The notes below the pieces were generated by a model. That model was not told the DNA's origin, did no database searches, and saw only the letters and a program-made list of their open reading frames with translations. DNA of 17,064 nucleotides from Alistipes sp. (lineage in GTDB: Bacteria > Bacteroidota > Bacteroidia > Bacteroidales > Rikenellaceae): contig JAGCLX010000132.1 in assembly GCA_017646785.1 (NCBI GenBank), positions 1 to 17,064 of the forward strand. Reading direction: 5' to 3'. Positions 6,732 through 13,611 of the stretch are shown here, in pieces. Made by a program: the position numbers and the translations under genes. Numbering within the stretch: position 1 is the stretch's first letter; each line of letters begins with the position of its first letter.

Positions 6732-6739
6732 TAACTTTG
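6732..6739 (+). promoter_or_regulatory. -7 box directly before the ABC operon start codon
   Basis: TAACTTTG matches TAnnTTTG, but only 4 nt separate it from the ATG at 6744. Transcription would begin at or within a few bases of the start codon, giving a leaderless mRNA. No convincing -33 element is seen. Confidence 0.5.
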
Positions 6740-6743
6740 TAGC

Positions 6744-7874
6744 ATGAAAAATCCAGCGATTATACTACTTGCTATTATAATATCCTCATTATGCATTAGT
6801 TGTGGTGGCGGACAAATGAGTGGCGTCGAGGAATTTTCTGATACGCTGTTTTGTCCAAATCACGCATCGGGTTTCACCATCGACACCGATGGCAAGGGAA
6901 ACACCCTGATACGTGTCACACAGCCCTGGCAGGGTAGCGCCGTGGAGGAGCAGAGGCTGGCAATCTTCGAGAGCGAAGAGGCGGCAAAGGGCTATGCGGG
7001 TGAGTATATTGTGGGTGCTGCAGATAGGGTTGTCTGCATGTCGACAAGCCATGTGGCGATGTTGGATGCCATAGGCAGGGCTGATGCCGTTGTGGGCGTG
7101 TCGGGCAAGCAGTATATAATGAACGAGCAGGTGGCTAACAATCCTGCGGTAAAGGATGTGGGCTACGACAGTAACCTCAACTATGAGTTGCTCGTTATGC
7201 TCAACCCCGATGTTGTGCTTATGTATGGCGTGACGGCGGAGAATAGCGCTGTGACATCGAAGCTACGTGACCTTGGTATTCCATATCTGTATCTTGGTGA
7301 CTACACAGAGGAGTCGCCACTTGGTAAGGCTGAGTGGCTGGTTGCTGTTGCCGAGATTGTGGGTTGTAGGGAGCGTGGCGTGGAGCACTTCGAGGCTGTG
7401 GCTGCGCGATATAAGGCTGTTAAGAGCGGTGTTAAGTGTGGGGAGTCGCGACCCAAGGTGATGTTCAACCTGCCATATCAGGATGTGTGGTACATGCCTG
7501 CCGATAGCAGCTACATGGTACAGCTCGTTGAGGATGCTGGAGGTGAGTATATATATAAGGGTGAGAACACCTCGCGCGGCTCTACGGCCGTGAGCCTCGA
7601 GGAGGCGTATATGCTCGTTTCGAAGAGCGATATATGGCTCAATGCGGGTCAGTGCTCATCGCTTGATGACCTGCGCAGTGCTGCGCCCCACTTTGTGGAT
7701 ACGCGCGTGGTGCAGAGTGGCGAGGTGTATAACAACAACCGCCGACGTACCGCTGTGGGTGGTAGTGACTTTTGGGAGTCGGCCATCGTGCGCCCCGACG
7801 TGGTGCTGGCAGATTTGGTTGCCATAATCTCGGGCGCGGAGGGTAAACTCTACTACTATCAAAAGCTACAATAA
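6744..7874 (+). CDS. ABC transporter substrate-binding lipoprotein (iron complex/cobalamin family)
   Basis: This 376-residue periplasmic binding protein (PF01497 type) delivers a metal chelate, such as a siderophore, heme or cobalamin, to the permease encoded next. The N-terminus MKNPAIILLAIIISSLCISC is a lipoprotein signal with Cys20 as the probable acylation site, followed by a GGG linker. The first lobe carries VVCMSTSHVAMLDAIGRAD and LNPDVVLMYG, the usual family landmarks, and the second lobe ends with WESAIVRPDVVLADL. The ATG at 6744 gives a complete signal sequence, so the very short distance to the promoter box is probably real. The permease gene starts 15 nt downstream. No TonB receptor, cobalamin riboswitch or Fur site was seen, so the ligand stays open. 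Confidence 0.9.
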   Translation: MKNPAIILLAIIISSLCISCGGGQMSGVEEFSDTLFCPNHASGFTIDTDGKGNTLIRVTQPWQGSAVEEQRLAIFESEEAAKGYAGEYIVGAADRVVCMSTSHVAMLDAIGRADAVVGVSGKQYIMNEQVANNPAVKDVGYDSNLNYELLVMLNPDVVLMYGVTAENSAVTSKLRDLGIPYLYLGDYTEESPLGKAEWLVAVAEIVGCRERGVEHFEAVAARYKAVKSGVKCGESRPKVMFNLPYQDVWYMPADSSYMVQLVEDAGGEYIYKGENTSRGSTAVSLEEAYMLVSKSDIWLNAGQCSSLDDLRSAAPHFVDTRVVQSGEVYNNNRRRTAVGGSDFWESAIVRPDVVLADLVAIISGAEGKLYYYQKLQ

Positions 7875-7889
7875 ACAGAACCTAAGGAG

Positions 7890-8918
7890 ATGAGTCGTCC
7901 TACGCAACATATACTTCATGTGTCGCTCTTCGTGGTGTTGGGCGTGGCATTCGTGGTACTCGCTATCGTCGATATGCTTGTGGGCCCCGAGGCTATCCCC
8001 GTGCGCGAGGTGGTGGCGTCGTTGTGGGGTGATGTGAGTGCGGAGTACGCTACTATTATATATAAGATACGCATGCCTAAGGTTATCGTTGCCATTGTTG
8101 CGGGCATGGCGCTATCGGCGAGTGGTCTTTTGATGCAGACGCTCTTTCGCAACCCTCTTGCGGGTCCATACGTGTTGGGTATCAACTCGGGCGCAAGCCT
8201 CGGTGTGGCGCTCTTTACACTCGCTATGCCCATGGTCGCTGCAAGTGCACCATGGCTCTACAATGTAGGCGTTACGGGCATGGCGTGGATAGGCTCTGCG
8301 GCGATACTGCTCCTTGTTATGGCGCTGTCGCGTAGGATAAGAAGCGTGAGTGTGATACTCATCTTGGGTATGATGCTCGGCTCGGCAATTTCGGCTGTGG
8401 TGGGTATATTGCAGTATATGGGTACGGAGGAGTCGCTCAAGGCGTTCGTGGTGTGGACAATGGGCTCGCTGTCGAATGTCACCACCGACCAACTATATGT
8501 CTTTGTACCTGTTGTGATCGTGGGCCTTGCACTCTCGATTGCGGCAGTCAAGTCGCTGAATATGTTGCTCTTGGGTGAGAATAATGCGCGCACCATAGGC
8601 TTGAGAGTGGGTGTGTCGCGCACGATAATATTCCTTGCAACCACACTCCTTGCGGGTACGGTAACTGCCTATTGTGGCCCTATCGGCTTTGTGGGTCTTG
8701 CCATGCCGCACCTTGCGCGCATGACCTTCCGCACCTCGGATCACCGTGTGCTTATGCCTGCAGCTATGCTGTGGGGCGCTGTGTCGATGTTGCTGTGCTG
8801 CCTGCTGAGCGATGTTATAGCTCGATATAGCGTCATGCTGCCTGTGAATACAATCACCGCATTGTTGGGCGTGCCCATTATCGTATTCGTCGTACTGCGT
8901 AACCGTAATCGCCAATGA
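7890..8918 (+). CDS. FecCD-family ABC permease
   Basis: The 342-residue inner-membrane permease forms the transport channel of the importer. It is hydrophobic throughout, with about nine or ten likely membrane segments. The family signature is clear at residues 54-110: RMPKVIVAIVAGMALSASG, then LMQTLFRNPLAGPYVLGINS and GASLGVAL. A later GPIGFVGLAMPHLARM is the region that contacts the ATPase in BtuC/FhuB-type permeases. It starts 15 nt after the binding-protein gene, and its stop codon overlaps the start of the ATPase gene (ATGA), so the three are translated together. It probably works as a homodimer, as in BtuC. Confidence 0.94.
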   Translation: MSRPTQHILHVSLFVVLGVAFVVLAIVDMLVGPEAIPVREVVASLWGDVSAEYATIIYKIRMPKVIVAIVAGMALSASGLLMQTLFRNPLAGPYVLGINSGASLGVALFTLAMPMVAASAPWLYNVGVTGMAWIGSAAILLLVMALSRRIRSVSVILILGMMLGSAISAVVGILQYMGTEESLKAFVVWTMGSLSNVTTDQLYVFVPVVIVGLALSIAAVKSLNMLLLGENNARTIGLRVGVSRTIIFLATTLLAGTVTAYCGPIGFVGLAMPHLARMTFRTSDHRVLMPAAMLWGAVSMLLCCLLSDVIARYSVMLPVNTITALLGVPIIVFVVLRNRNRQ

Positions 8919-9670
8919 TAAAACTTCACAACATAGAGCTCTCATTTGGCTCACGCACGCTTATCGCTGATGCCTCGGCACACTTCGAGTGTGGCGCGAT
9001 GACGGCATTGCTTGGTCGTAATGGCACGGGAAAGAGTACCCTCTTGCGCGCTATGGCGTCGCTGGGTAGGGTGCAGCGTGGTGTGATAGAGATTGGTGGC
9101 AGGGATGTGACGCAGCTCTCGAGTGCCGAAATAGCACGCATGCTCGCCTTCGTGAATACGGAGCGTGTGTCGGTAGAGGCTATGACGGCGTATAACTTGG
9201 TCGCTGTGGGTCGCTCGCCCTATACCGATTGGAGCGGTAGGCTAAAGAGTGAGGACCATGCCATGGTGGAGCGCTCGATGGCTATTGCGGGTGTGGAACA
9301 TCTTGTAAATCGCTATGTAGATACGCTGTCTGATGGTGAGTGTCAGAGGGTTATGATAGCAAGAGCCTTGGCACAGGATACCCCCATTATTCTTCTTGAC
9401 GAGCCTACATCGTATCTCGATATGCCAAATCGCTATGAGTTGTGTACGCTGCTTGGTCGCCTGGCACACAACGAGGGTAAGTGCATTATCTTCTCTACAC
9501 ATGAGCTTGATATAGCTCTTACGCTTGCCGACACCATAGCGTTGGTCGATACGCCTAAGCTGTTGCATATGGCCACCGACGAGATGATTGCATCGGGAAG
9601 CATTGAACGATTGTTTGACAGTCCATATATCAGGTTTGATGCCTCAACTCGCTCGATACATCTCAAGTAG
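8915..9670 (+). CDS. ABC importer ATP-binding protein (FecE/BtuD type)
   Basis: The 251-residue ATPase powers the importer. Walker A is GRNGTGKST at 34-42, the signature is LSDGECQRV at 138-146 (Asp in place of the usual first Gly), Walker B with the catalytic Glu is IILLDEPT at 158-165, and the H-loop His is His196 in FSTHELD. The Q-loop region reads FVNTERVSVEAMT and lacks the usual Gln; from memory this NTER/LTER form is common in Bacteroidota homologues. Its ATG overlaps the permease stop by four bases (8915-8918). It ends the operon; no strong terminator follows, only T-rich sequence. Confidence 0.95.
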   Translation: MIKLHNIELSFGSRTLIADASAHFECGAMTALLGRNGTGKSTLLRAMASLGRVQRGVIEIGGRDVTQLSSAEIARMLAFVNTERVSVEAMTAYNLVAVGRSPYTDWSGRLKSEDHAMVERSMAIAGVEHLVNRYVDTLSDGECQRVMIARALAQDTPIILLDEPTSYLDMPNRYELCTLLGRLAHNEGKCIIFSTHELDIALTLADTIALVDTPKLLHMATDEMIASGSIERLFDSPYIRFDASTRSIHLK

Positions 9671-9711
9671 GGGCTCTTTTTGTGGATAATTTGATTTTTT
9701 TCACAAATTCT

Positions 9712-9742
9712 TTTGCTGAATCGAAAATTTTACGTACCTTCG
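9712..9742 (+). promoter_or_regulatory. tRNA-Glu promoter
   Basis: TTTG (9712-9715) is followed after 19 nt by TACCTTCG (9735-9742), one base from the -7 consensus. Confidence 0.6.
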
Positions 9743-9784
9743 CACCCGCTAAACTGCTCACATATATGTAGCTGTTAGTGGTAT

Positions 9785-9856
9785 GGTCCGTTCGTCTATC
9801 GGTTAGGACACAAGATTTTCATTCTTGAAAGACGAGTTCGACTCTCGTACGGACTA
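9785..9856 (+). tRNA. tRNA-Glu (anticodon TTC)
   Basis: The acceptor GGTCCGT pairs with ACGGACT with one G-U pair at the end. The anticodon stem CAAGA/TCTTG encloses the loop TTTTCAT, with anticodon TTC. The T-arm is centred on GTTCGACTC. The discriminator is A and CCA is not encoded. It reads GAA and GAG. Confidence 0.96.
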
Positions 9857-9861
9857 CACTT

Positions 9862-9906
9862 GGCGCGGCACACTTCGGTGTGGTGCGTGCGGTTAGGATT
9901 TTTTTT
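9862..9906 (+). terminator. probable terminator after tRNA-Glu
   Basis: A GC-rich hairpin with a TTCG tetraloop (CACAC-TTCG-GTGTG, extended by GCGC/GCGT with one mismatch) is followed after about 10 nt by a run of eight T (9899-9906). The distance to the T-run is longer than usual, so it may instead be a leader structure of rpsT. Confidence 0.5.
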
Positions 9907-9947
9907 AGGAGCGGGCTAATAGCCTATCCGACAGCGACTACGGTCGT

Positions 9948-9979
9948 CTTGATGTGCCAGCTGACAGGCGCTATATTGG
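9948..9979 (+). promoter_or_regulatory. candidate rpsT promoter
   Basis: CTTG (9948-9951) is followed after 20 nt by TATATTGG (9972-9979), one base from TAnnTTTG. It would give an untranslated leader of about 60 nt. It overlaps the hairpin at 9960-10000, so only one of the two roles is likely to hold. Confidence 0.4.
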
Positions 9980-10000
9980 GGAGGACTCCAATAAGTCAGC
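9960..10000 (+). other. candidate structured leader upstream of rpsT
   Basis: An outer stem GCTGAC/GTCAGC (9960-9965 with 9995-10000) encloses an inner 7-bp stem (9975-9981 with 9986-9992) closed by the loop AGGA. It ends 46 nt before the rpsT start. Ribosomal-protein genes are often autoregulated through such leaders, but I cannot match it to a known motif. Confidence 0.35.
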
Positions 10001-10046
10001 AAAACAAAAGAGACATAAAAGTAAAAAATAAAAAAAGAAGAAAACT

Positions 10047-10298
10047 ATGGCAAATCACAAGTCATCAAAGAAGAGAATTCGTCAGACCGCAACTAAGCGT
10101 GCACACAACCGTCTTTACCACAAGACAACTCGTAATGCAGTTAAGGCATTGCGTAACACTTCAGAGCGTAGCGCAGCTGAGGCTCTTTTGCCAAAGGTAA
10201 GCTCTATGTTGGATAAGCTCGCAAAGCACAACATCATCCACAAGAACAAGGCTGCTAACCTTAAGAGCTCACTCACTTTGCACGTTAACGCATTGTAA
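10047..10298 (+). CDS. rpsT: 30S ribosomal protein S20
   Basis: This 83-residue basic protein binds 16S rRNA in the body of the small subunit. The N-terminus MANHKSSKKRIRQTATKRAH, the central RNAVKALR and the helix ending HKNKAANLKSSL are typical of S20. Length and the lysine/arginine-rich helical character fit the family. The ATG follows a purine-rich A-tract leader (AAAAAAAGAAGAAAACT) instead of a true Shine-Dalgarno sequence. It is a single-gene unit between tRNA-Glu and a strong terminator. Confidence 0.97.
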   Translation: MANHKSSKKRIRQTATKRAHNRLYHKTTRNAVKALRNTSERSAAEALLPKVSSMLDKLAKHNIIHKNKAANLKSSLTLHVNAL

Positions 10299-10320
10299 TT
10301 TGCGGTTTATGTAAAAAGTT

Positions 10321-10356
10321 AGAGGCTACCAACTATGGTGGCCTCTATTTTTTTTG
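10321..10356 (+). terminator. rho-independent terminator of rpsT
   Basis: AGAGGCTACC pairs with GGTGGCCTCT over 10 bp (one G-U) around AACTAT, followed by A and eight T. The end of the U-tract touches the next gene's promoter box at 10357. Confidence 0.88.
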
Positions 10357-10364
10357 TATATTTG
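10357..10364 (+). promoter_or_regulatory. -7 promoter box of the catA-like/msrA pair
   Basis: TATATTTG lies 28 nt before the ATG at 10393. A longer reading frame beginning with TTG at 10354 would overlap this box, which argues for the 10393 start. Confidence 0.65.
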
Positions 10365-10392
10365 CAGTAGCGATTTCAAACAACGACACACT

Positions 10393-11016
10393 ATGAGAGA
10401 GGTAAACCCTAAAGATACAAATCGCGCCAAGGCCTTCGAGCTGTGGATGCGCTCGCCAATGCCCATGGTGACAATGACCAAGACCTTCGATATCACACAC
10501 CTTAGACGTGTGGCGCGTCGTAAGGGTCTTAAGCTCAACATGCTTATGTGCTACGCCATAGGTCGTGCTGCGAGCGACTTCGGAGAGTTCTATCTGCTGC
10601 CCGTGGGTGATAAGCTGATGCAGTTTGAGAACCTGGCTATCAATACTATAGTGATGTCACACACGGGTAATATCGTCACCTGCGACATACCCTTCTCAGC
10701 GGATATACACAAGTTTGAGGCGGACTATTTGAGCCTTACCGAGCAGGCTGCAGCGAGCGACAAGGAGTATAACTTGGGTGATGACTACATGGTAATTGGC
10801 ACCTCGGCGCTCACGAAGTGCGAACTGGACTCGGTGGTGAACCTCTATGCGGGCTTCTATAATAACCCCTTTGTTGTGTGGGGAAAGTATCGCAAGGGGG
10901 TGTTCCGCACGACGCTACCCATATCGTTCCAGTTCCACCATACGCAGATGGATGGCCCAGTGTCTACGGGCTTCCTAAACCGACTGCAAGAGGTGTTTAA
11001 CAGCATTGAGTATTAG
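10393..11016 (+). CDS. CatA-like O-acetyltransferase (chloramphenicol acetyltransferase fold)
   Basis: The 207-residue protein belongs to the trimeric CAT family (PF00302), which moves acetyl groups from acetyl-CoA to a hydroxyl group. The catalytic motif appears as FHHTQMDGP at 181-189, with His183 as general base and Asp187 in the structural position, as in His195/Asp199 of CAT-III. The N-terminus carries NRAKAFELW and the mid-region CDIPFSADIHKF. It is slightly shorter than resistance enzymes (about 213-220). Chromosomal CatA-like proteins are widespread in Bacteroidota and most have no proven link to chloramphenicol, so resistance should not be assumed. Only 3 nt separate its stop from the msrA start, so the two genes form an operon. 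Confidence 0.88.
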   Translation: MREVNPKDTNRAKAFELWMRSPMPMVTMTKTFDITHLRRVARRKGLKLNMLMCYAIGRAASDFGEFYLLPVGDKLMQFENLAINTIVMSHTGNIVTCDIPFSADIHKFEADYLSLTEQAAASDKEYNLGDDYMVIGTSALTKCELDSVVNLYAGFYNNPFVVWGKYRKGVFRTTLPISFQFHHTQMDGPVSTGFLNRLQEVFNSIEY

Positions 11017-11019
11017 GAT

Positions 11020-11523
11020 ATGAAGGAGATATACTTGGCGGGTGGTTGCTTCTGGGGTACGGAGCACTATCTCAAGTAGATACGTGGCGTTGTGGCGACA
11101 GAGGTGGGCTATGCCAATGGCCGTGGCGAGAACCCCACCTACGAGGAGGTGTATACCGATACTACGGGCTTCGTTGAGTGTGTTAAGGTTGTTTACGATC
11201 CTGCTATCCTCTCGCTTACAAAGATAATCGAGCTCTATTTTCATTCCATAGACCCTCTGTCGCTAAACCAACAGGGCAACGATGTCGGCACTCGCTATCG
11301 TACGGGAATATACTATACCGATGGTGACGACAGGGTCACCATCGAGGGTGTTTATCGTGCTGTGGAGAGAGAGGTTGGTGTGCAGTTGGTGGTGGAGCTT
11401 GAGCCTCTGTGTAACTTCTATAGCGCGGAGGAGTATCATCAGGACTACTTAGATAAAAACCCCTCGGGTTATTGTCATCTGCCAGACTATCTATTTGAGT
11501 ATGCTCGTAAGTCAAACATGTAG
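11020..11523 (+). pseudogene. msrA: peptide methionine sulfoxide reductase A, interrupted by an in-frame TAG
   Basis: MsrA reduces methionine-S-sulfoxide in proteins. From the ATG at 11020 the frame reads MKEIYLAGGCFWGTEHYLK, a TAG (11077-11079), then IRGVVATEVGYANG and on to the C-terminus without further damage, 167 codons plus stop. The catalytic Cys10 in GGCFW lies before the TAG. The downstream part carries NQQGNDVGTRYRTGIYY, the EEYHQDYL motif and the C-terminal SGYCHLP cysteine. Homologues usually have Gln at the interrupted position (YLKQIRGV), so one C-to-T change (CAG to TAG) explains it. Restart from the GTG at 11092 would give a protein lacking the catalytic cysteine. It is either a very recent pseudogene, a base error, or translated by readthrough. 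General recoding is unlikely because other genes here end in TAG. Confidence 0.9.
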
Positions 11524-11594
11524 ACTCTTACTCGCGATCGTGCTGTTCTACACTTTCAAGTAGTTTTGTCTGCGGAATGGTGAAAAAGTACTGA

Positions 11595-11627
11595 AAAATA
11601 TACAAAAAAGAATTTTTTTGTATATTT
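11595..11627. repeat. AT-rich inverted repeat overlapping the acyltransferase promoter
   Basis: AAATATACAAAAAA (about 11596-11609) is the exact reverse complement of TTTTTTGTATATTT (11614-11627), with only GAAT between. The right arm contains the -7 box. It could be a terminator for the catA-like/msrA unit or an operator site. Confidence 0.55.
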
Positions 11628-11628
11628 G
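11621..11628 (+). promoter_or_regulatory. -7 promoter box of the acyltransferase/Stealth operon
   Basis: TATATTTG matches the consensus; 43 nt separate it from the ATG at 11672. It lies within an inverted repeat. Confidence 0.6.
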
Positions 11629-11671
11629 TATCTTAATTTAAGAGATTTGTATTATAGATAAATAGCTTAGC

Positions 11672-12634
11672 ATGGCTCAGGTGAACAAAAGATACGAGTC
11701 GGATAGTGACCTAAGGTGGTACCAACGTGTGCTGCTTGAGGTGATATGGGTGTGTGCTTTGTCATTGGGCTACTCGCCCCGTTGGTATCGCTTTGGTGTG
11801 GTGTGCCCCTTCTTCTACGTGCTGTTGCGCCTACTGCGCTATCGTCGTAAGGTCATAATGGGTAATTTGCAGCGCTCATTTCCAGAGAAGAGTAGCAAGG
11901 AGATTAATAAAATCGTACGAGGTTACTATACTACACTTGCTGAGATCATCGTTGATATAATATCGCTTGCGGGTACAAGCCCTAAGCGCGATCCCGATTT
12001 GGTGACATGGGTGGGCCGTGATGAGCATGAGAAGCTCAATAGAGGTCGCGATTGGATAGCCATGGCGTCACACTACGGTTGCTGGGAGTATCTTCCACTG
12101 TGGGTGTGGCGCGATAGCATCACACACTTTGTGACGGTGTATCACCCTATGCGTAGCCCGCTCTTTGAGCGCTTCTTTGCCCGTCTGCGCAACTTTGCTC
12201 CCAATATGCACCAGGTGCCTATGAGTGATGCCATACGCCACTACATTCGCATGCGTAACGAGGGACGTAATGTGGTGCTGGGTTTGGTGTCGGACCAGAG
12301 CCCTAATATGCGACCAGACACGGTGTGGTTTGACTTCTTGAATCAGAAGACGGCCTTTGTGGATGGCGCTGAGAAGCTGGCCATGAAGTTCGGAATGTCG
12401 GTGTACTTTGTTCACACTGAGCGCATTGCGCCAGGCCGTTATGCTGTACGCTTGGATGAGATATATGATGGTGTAGAGGCTGTAGAGCCCTACGAGATTA
12501 CGCGTCGCTATGCCGTAGCTCTCGAAGCAATGATACGCAAGACGCCAGAGTTGTGGATGTGGTCACATCGTCGCTGGCGCCATAGTCCTGAATCACAGGC
12601 ACGTAAGTTCGGAAAGTCTACGCTTGATGCGTAA
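11672..12634 (+). CDS. LpxL/HtrB-family lipid A acyltransferase
   Basis: This 320-residue member of the PF03279 family adds a secondary fatty acid to lipid A (Kdo-lipid A or an equivalent precursor) at the inner face of the cytoplasmic membrane. The catalytic HX4E motif is HYGCWE at 134-139. A hydrophobic segment at about 20-55 fits a membrane anchor, and MGNLQRSFPEKS at 63-74 is a typical family motif. A later DQSPNMRPDTVWFDFLNQKTAFVDGAEKLA matches the second conserved block. Family members in Bacteroidota include ornithine-lipid and other lipid acyltransferases, so the exact acceptor is not certain. It is followed after 27 nt by the Stealth gene on the same strand, suggesting a shared role in the outer envelope. 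Confidence 0.92.
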   Translation: MAQVNKRYESDSDLRWYQRVLLEVIWVCALSLGYSPRWYRFGVVCPFFYVLLRLLRYRRKVIMGNLQRSFPEKSSKEINKIVRGYYTTLAEIIVDIISLAGTSPKRDPDLVTWVGRDEHEKLNRGRDWIAMASHYGCWEYLPLWVWRDSITHFVTVYHPMRSPLFERFFARLRNFAPNMHQVPMSDAIRHYIRMRNEGRNVVLGLVSDQSPNMRPDTVWFDFLNQKTAFVDGAEKLAMKFGMSVYFVHTERIAPGRYAVRLDEIYDGVEAVEPYEITRRYAVALEAMIRKTPELWMWSHRRWRHSPESQARKFGKSTLDA

Positions 12635-12661
12635 ATTGTTTGATATGAAATAGTTGTATAT

Positions 12662-13540
12662 ATGGATATAGTTATAACTTATGTCGATGGCCTCGATCCC
12701 GTATGGCAAAAGGAGTATGAGAAGTTTACCAATACGCCCATTGTCGAGAAGCGTTTTAGGGATTGGGGTACGTTGAAGTATCTCTTCCGCGGTATCGATA
12801 AGAATATGCCATTCATACGCAAGGTACACCTTGTGGTATCGGGCGAGAGTCAGGTGCCAGAGTGGTTGAACCGCAACGAGGTGAATGTGGTGTTGCATAG
12901 GGATATCATCCCAGAGCAGTTGCTTCCCACGTTCAACTGCAACCCCATTGAGATACATCTGCATAATATCAAGGATTTGGATGAGGAGTATCTCTACTTC
13001 AACGACGATATCTTCCCACTCAAGGAGTGCAAGCCTACGGACTTCTTCCGCGATGGTAAGGGTGTGATTAGGATGAGTCACCACCTCTTTAACTTCGATA
13101 TGTTCAAACAGATATGCCACAACTCTAATCGTGTTGCACGTAAGGCATTGGGCCTACGACCATCTAAGCTCTTCTTGCGCCCGCAGCATGTCTGCACGCC
13201 GATGCTCAGGAGTGAGGCGCAGGAGGTGTATAACATTGCTAAGGAGGAGATCTTAGCCTCAATGACTCCTACGCGTACCAGCAAAAACCTCAATCAGTAT
13301 CTCTTTCTCGACTATATGTTCTTGAAGGGTAAAATCATCAACGAGCGCATATCGAAGAAGCACTTCTCTGTGGGTGTGGTGTCGGGGGCGAAGCTGCGTA
13401 AGTTCATTGAGCGTCCAACGCATAAGTTGACATGTATAAACGATGTGCGGCTCAGCGAGGAGCGATATGCGGAGTTGCGCAAGGCACTGCTTGAGGCGTT
13501 TGATGCTGCGCTGCCCAACAAGTCTAAGTTTGAGATTTAA
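12662..13540 (+). CDS. Stealth-family sugar-phosphate transferase
   Basis: The 292-residue protein belongs to the Stealth family, which transfers hexose-1-phosphate from a nucleotide sugar to build phosphodiester-linked glycans such as capsules. Conserved region 1 is DIVITYVDGLDPVW at 2-15. Region 2 covers RFRDWGTLKYLFRGIDKNMP (31-50), IRKVHLVVSG and the acidic YFNDDIF at 112-118. A histidine-containing stretch (MSHHLFN) and FLDYMF with later basic motifs follow. It is shorter than many Stealth proteins (about 330-370), and regions 3 and 4 are less obvious. The context (acyltransferase before, glycosyltransferase and TagF-like enzyme after) fits a surface phosphoglycan. The donor sugar cannot be read from the sequence. 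Confidence 0.88.
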   Translation: MDIVITYVDGLDPVWQKEYEKFTNTPIVEKRFRDWGTLKYLFRGIDKNMPFIRKVHLVVSGESQVPEWLNRNEVNVVLHRDIIPEQLLPTFNCNPIEIHLHNIKDLDEEYLYFNDDIFPLKECKPTDFFRDGKGVIRMSHHLFNFDMFKQICHNSNRVARKALGLRPSKLFLRPQHVCTPMLRSEAQEVYNIAKEEILASMTPTRTSKNLNQYLFLDYMFLKGKIINERISKKHFSVGVVSGAKLRKFIERPTHKLTCINDVRLSEERYAELRKALLEAFDAALPNKSKFEI

Positions 13541-13558
13541 AAGCATGTGATGATAGAG

Positions 13559-13594
13559 TAATAGGGTGTTCAACGCGTGTTGAACACCCTATTA
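13559..13594. terminator. perfect 16-bp inverted repeat between convergent genes
   Basis: TAATAGGGTGTTCAAC and GTTGAACACCCTATTA are exact complements around the loop GCGT. It lies between two convergent stop codons (13540 and 13612). There is no U-tract beyond the TTA of the stem, so it is a bidirectional terminator of unusual form or an mRNA 3'-end barrier. Confidence 0.7.
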
Positions 13595-13611
13595 TGTCGT
13601 GTGTGGTGACA

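Noticed and set aside
6665..6743. cobalamin riboswitch upstream of the ABC operon
   Set aside because: The space between tRNA-Pro and the ATG is only about 80 nt, is AT-rich, holds two promoters and shows no B12-box-like sequence.
8112..8954. several long minus-strand frames opposite the permease gene
   Set aside because: These are shadow frames of the FecCD gene, rich in His, Arg and Thr, without start signals or motifs.
9880..10200. 106-codon plus-strand open frame across the rpsT leader
   Set aside because: It runs through the terminator T-run and into rpsT in another frame. Its composition is not protein-like.
10393..11016. chloramphenicol resistance gene
   Set aside because: The CAT fold and catalytic His are present, but chromosomal CatA-like enzymes of this type are common in Bacteroidota with no proven drug activity. 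No resistance-gene or mobile context surrounds it.
11077..11079. genome-wide recoding of TAG as glutamine
   Set aside because: TAG terminates at least six other genes in the window at the expected family lengths, so msrA is better explained by a point change.
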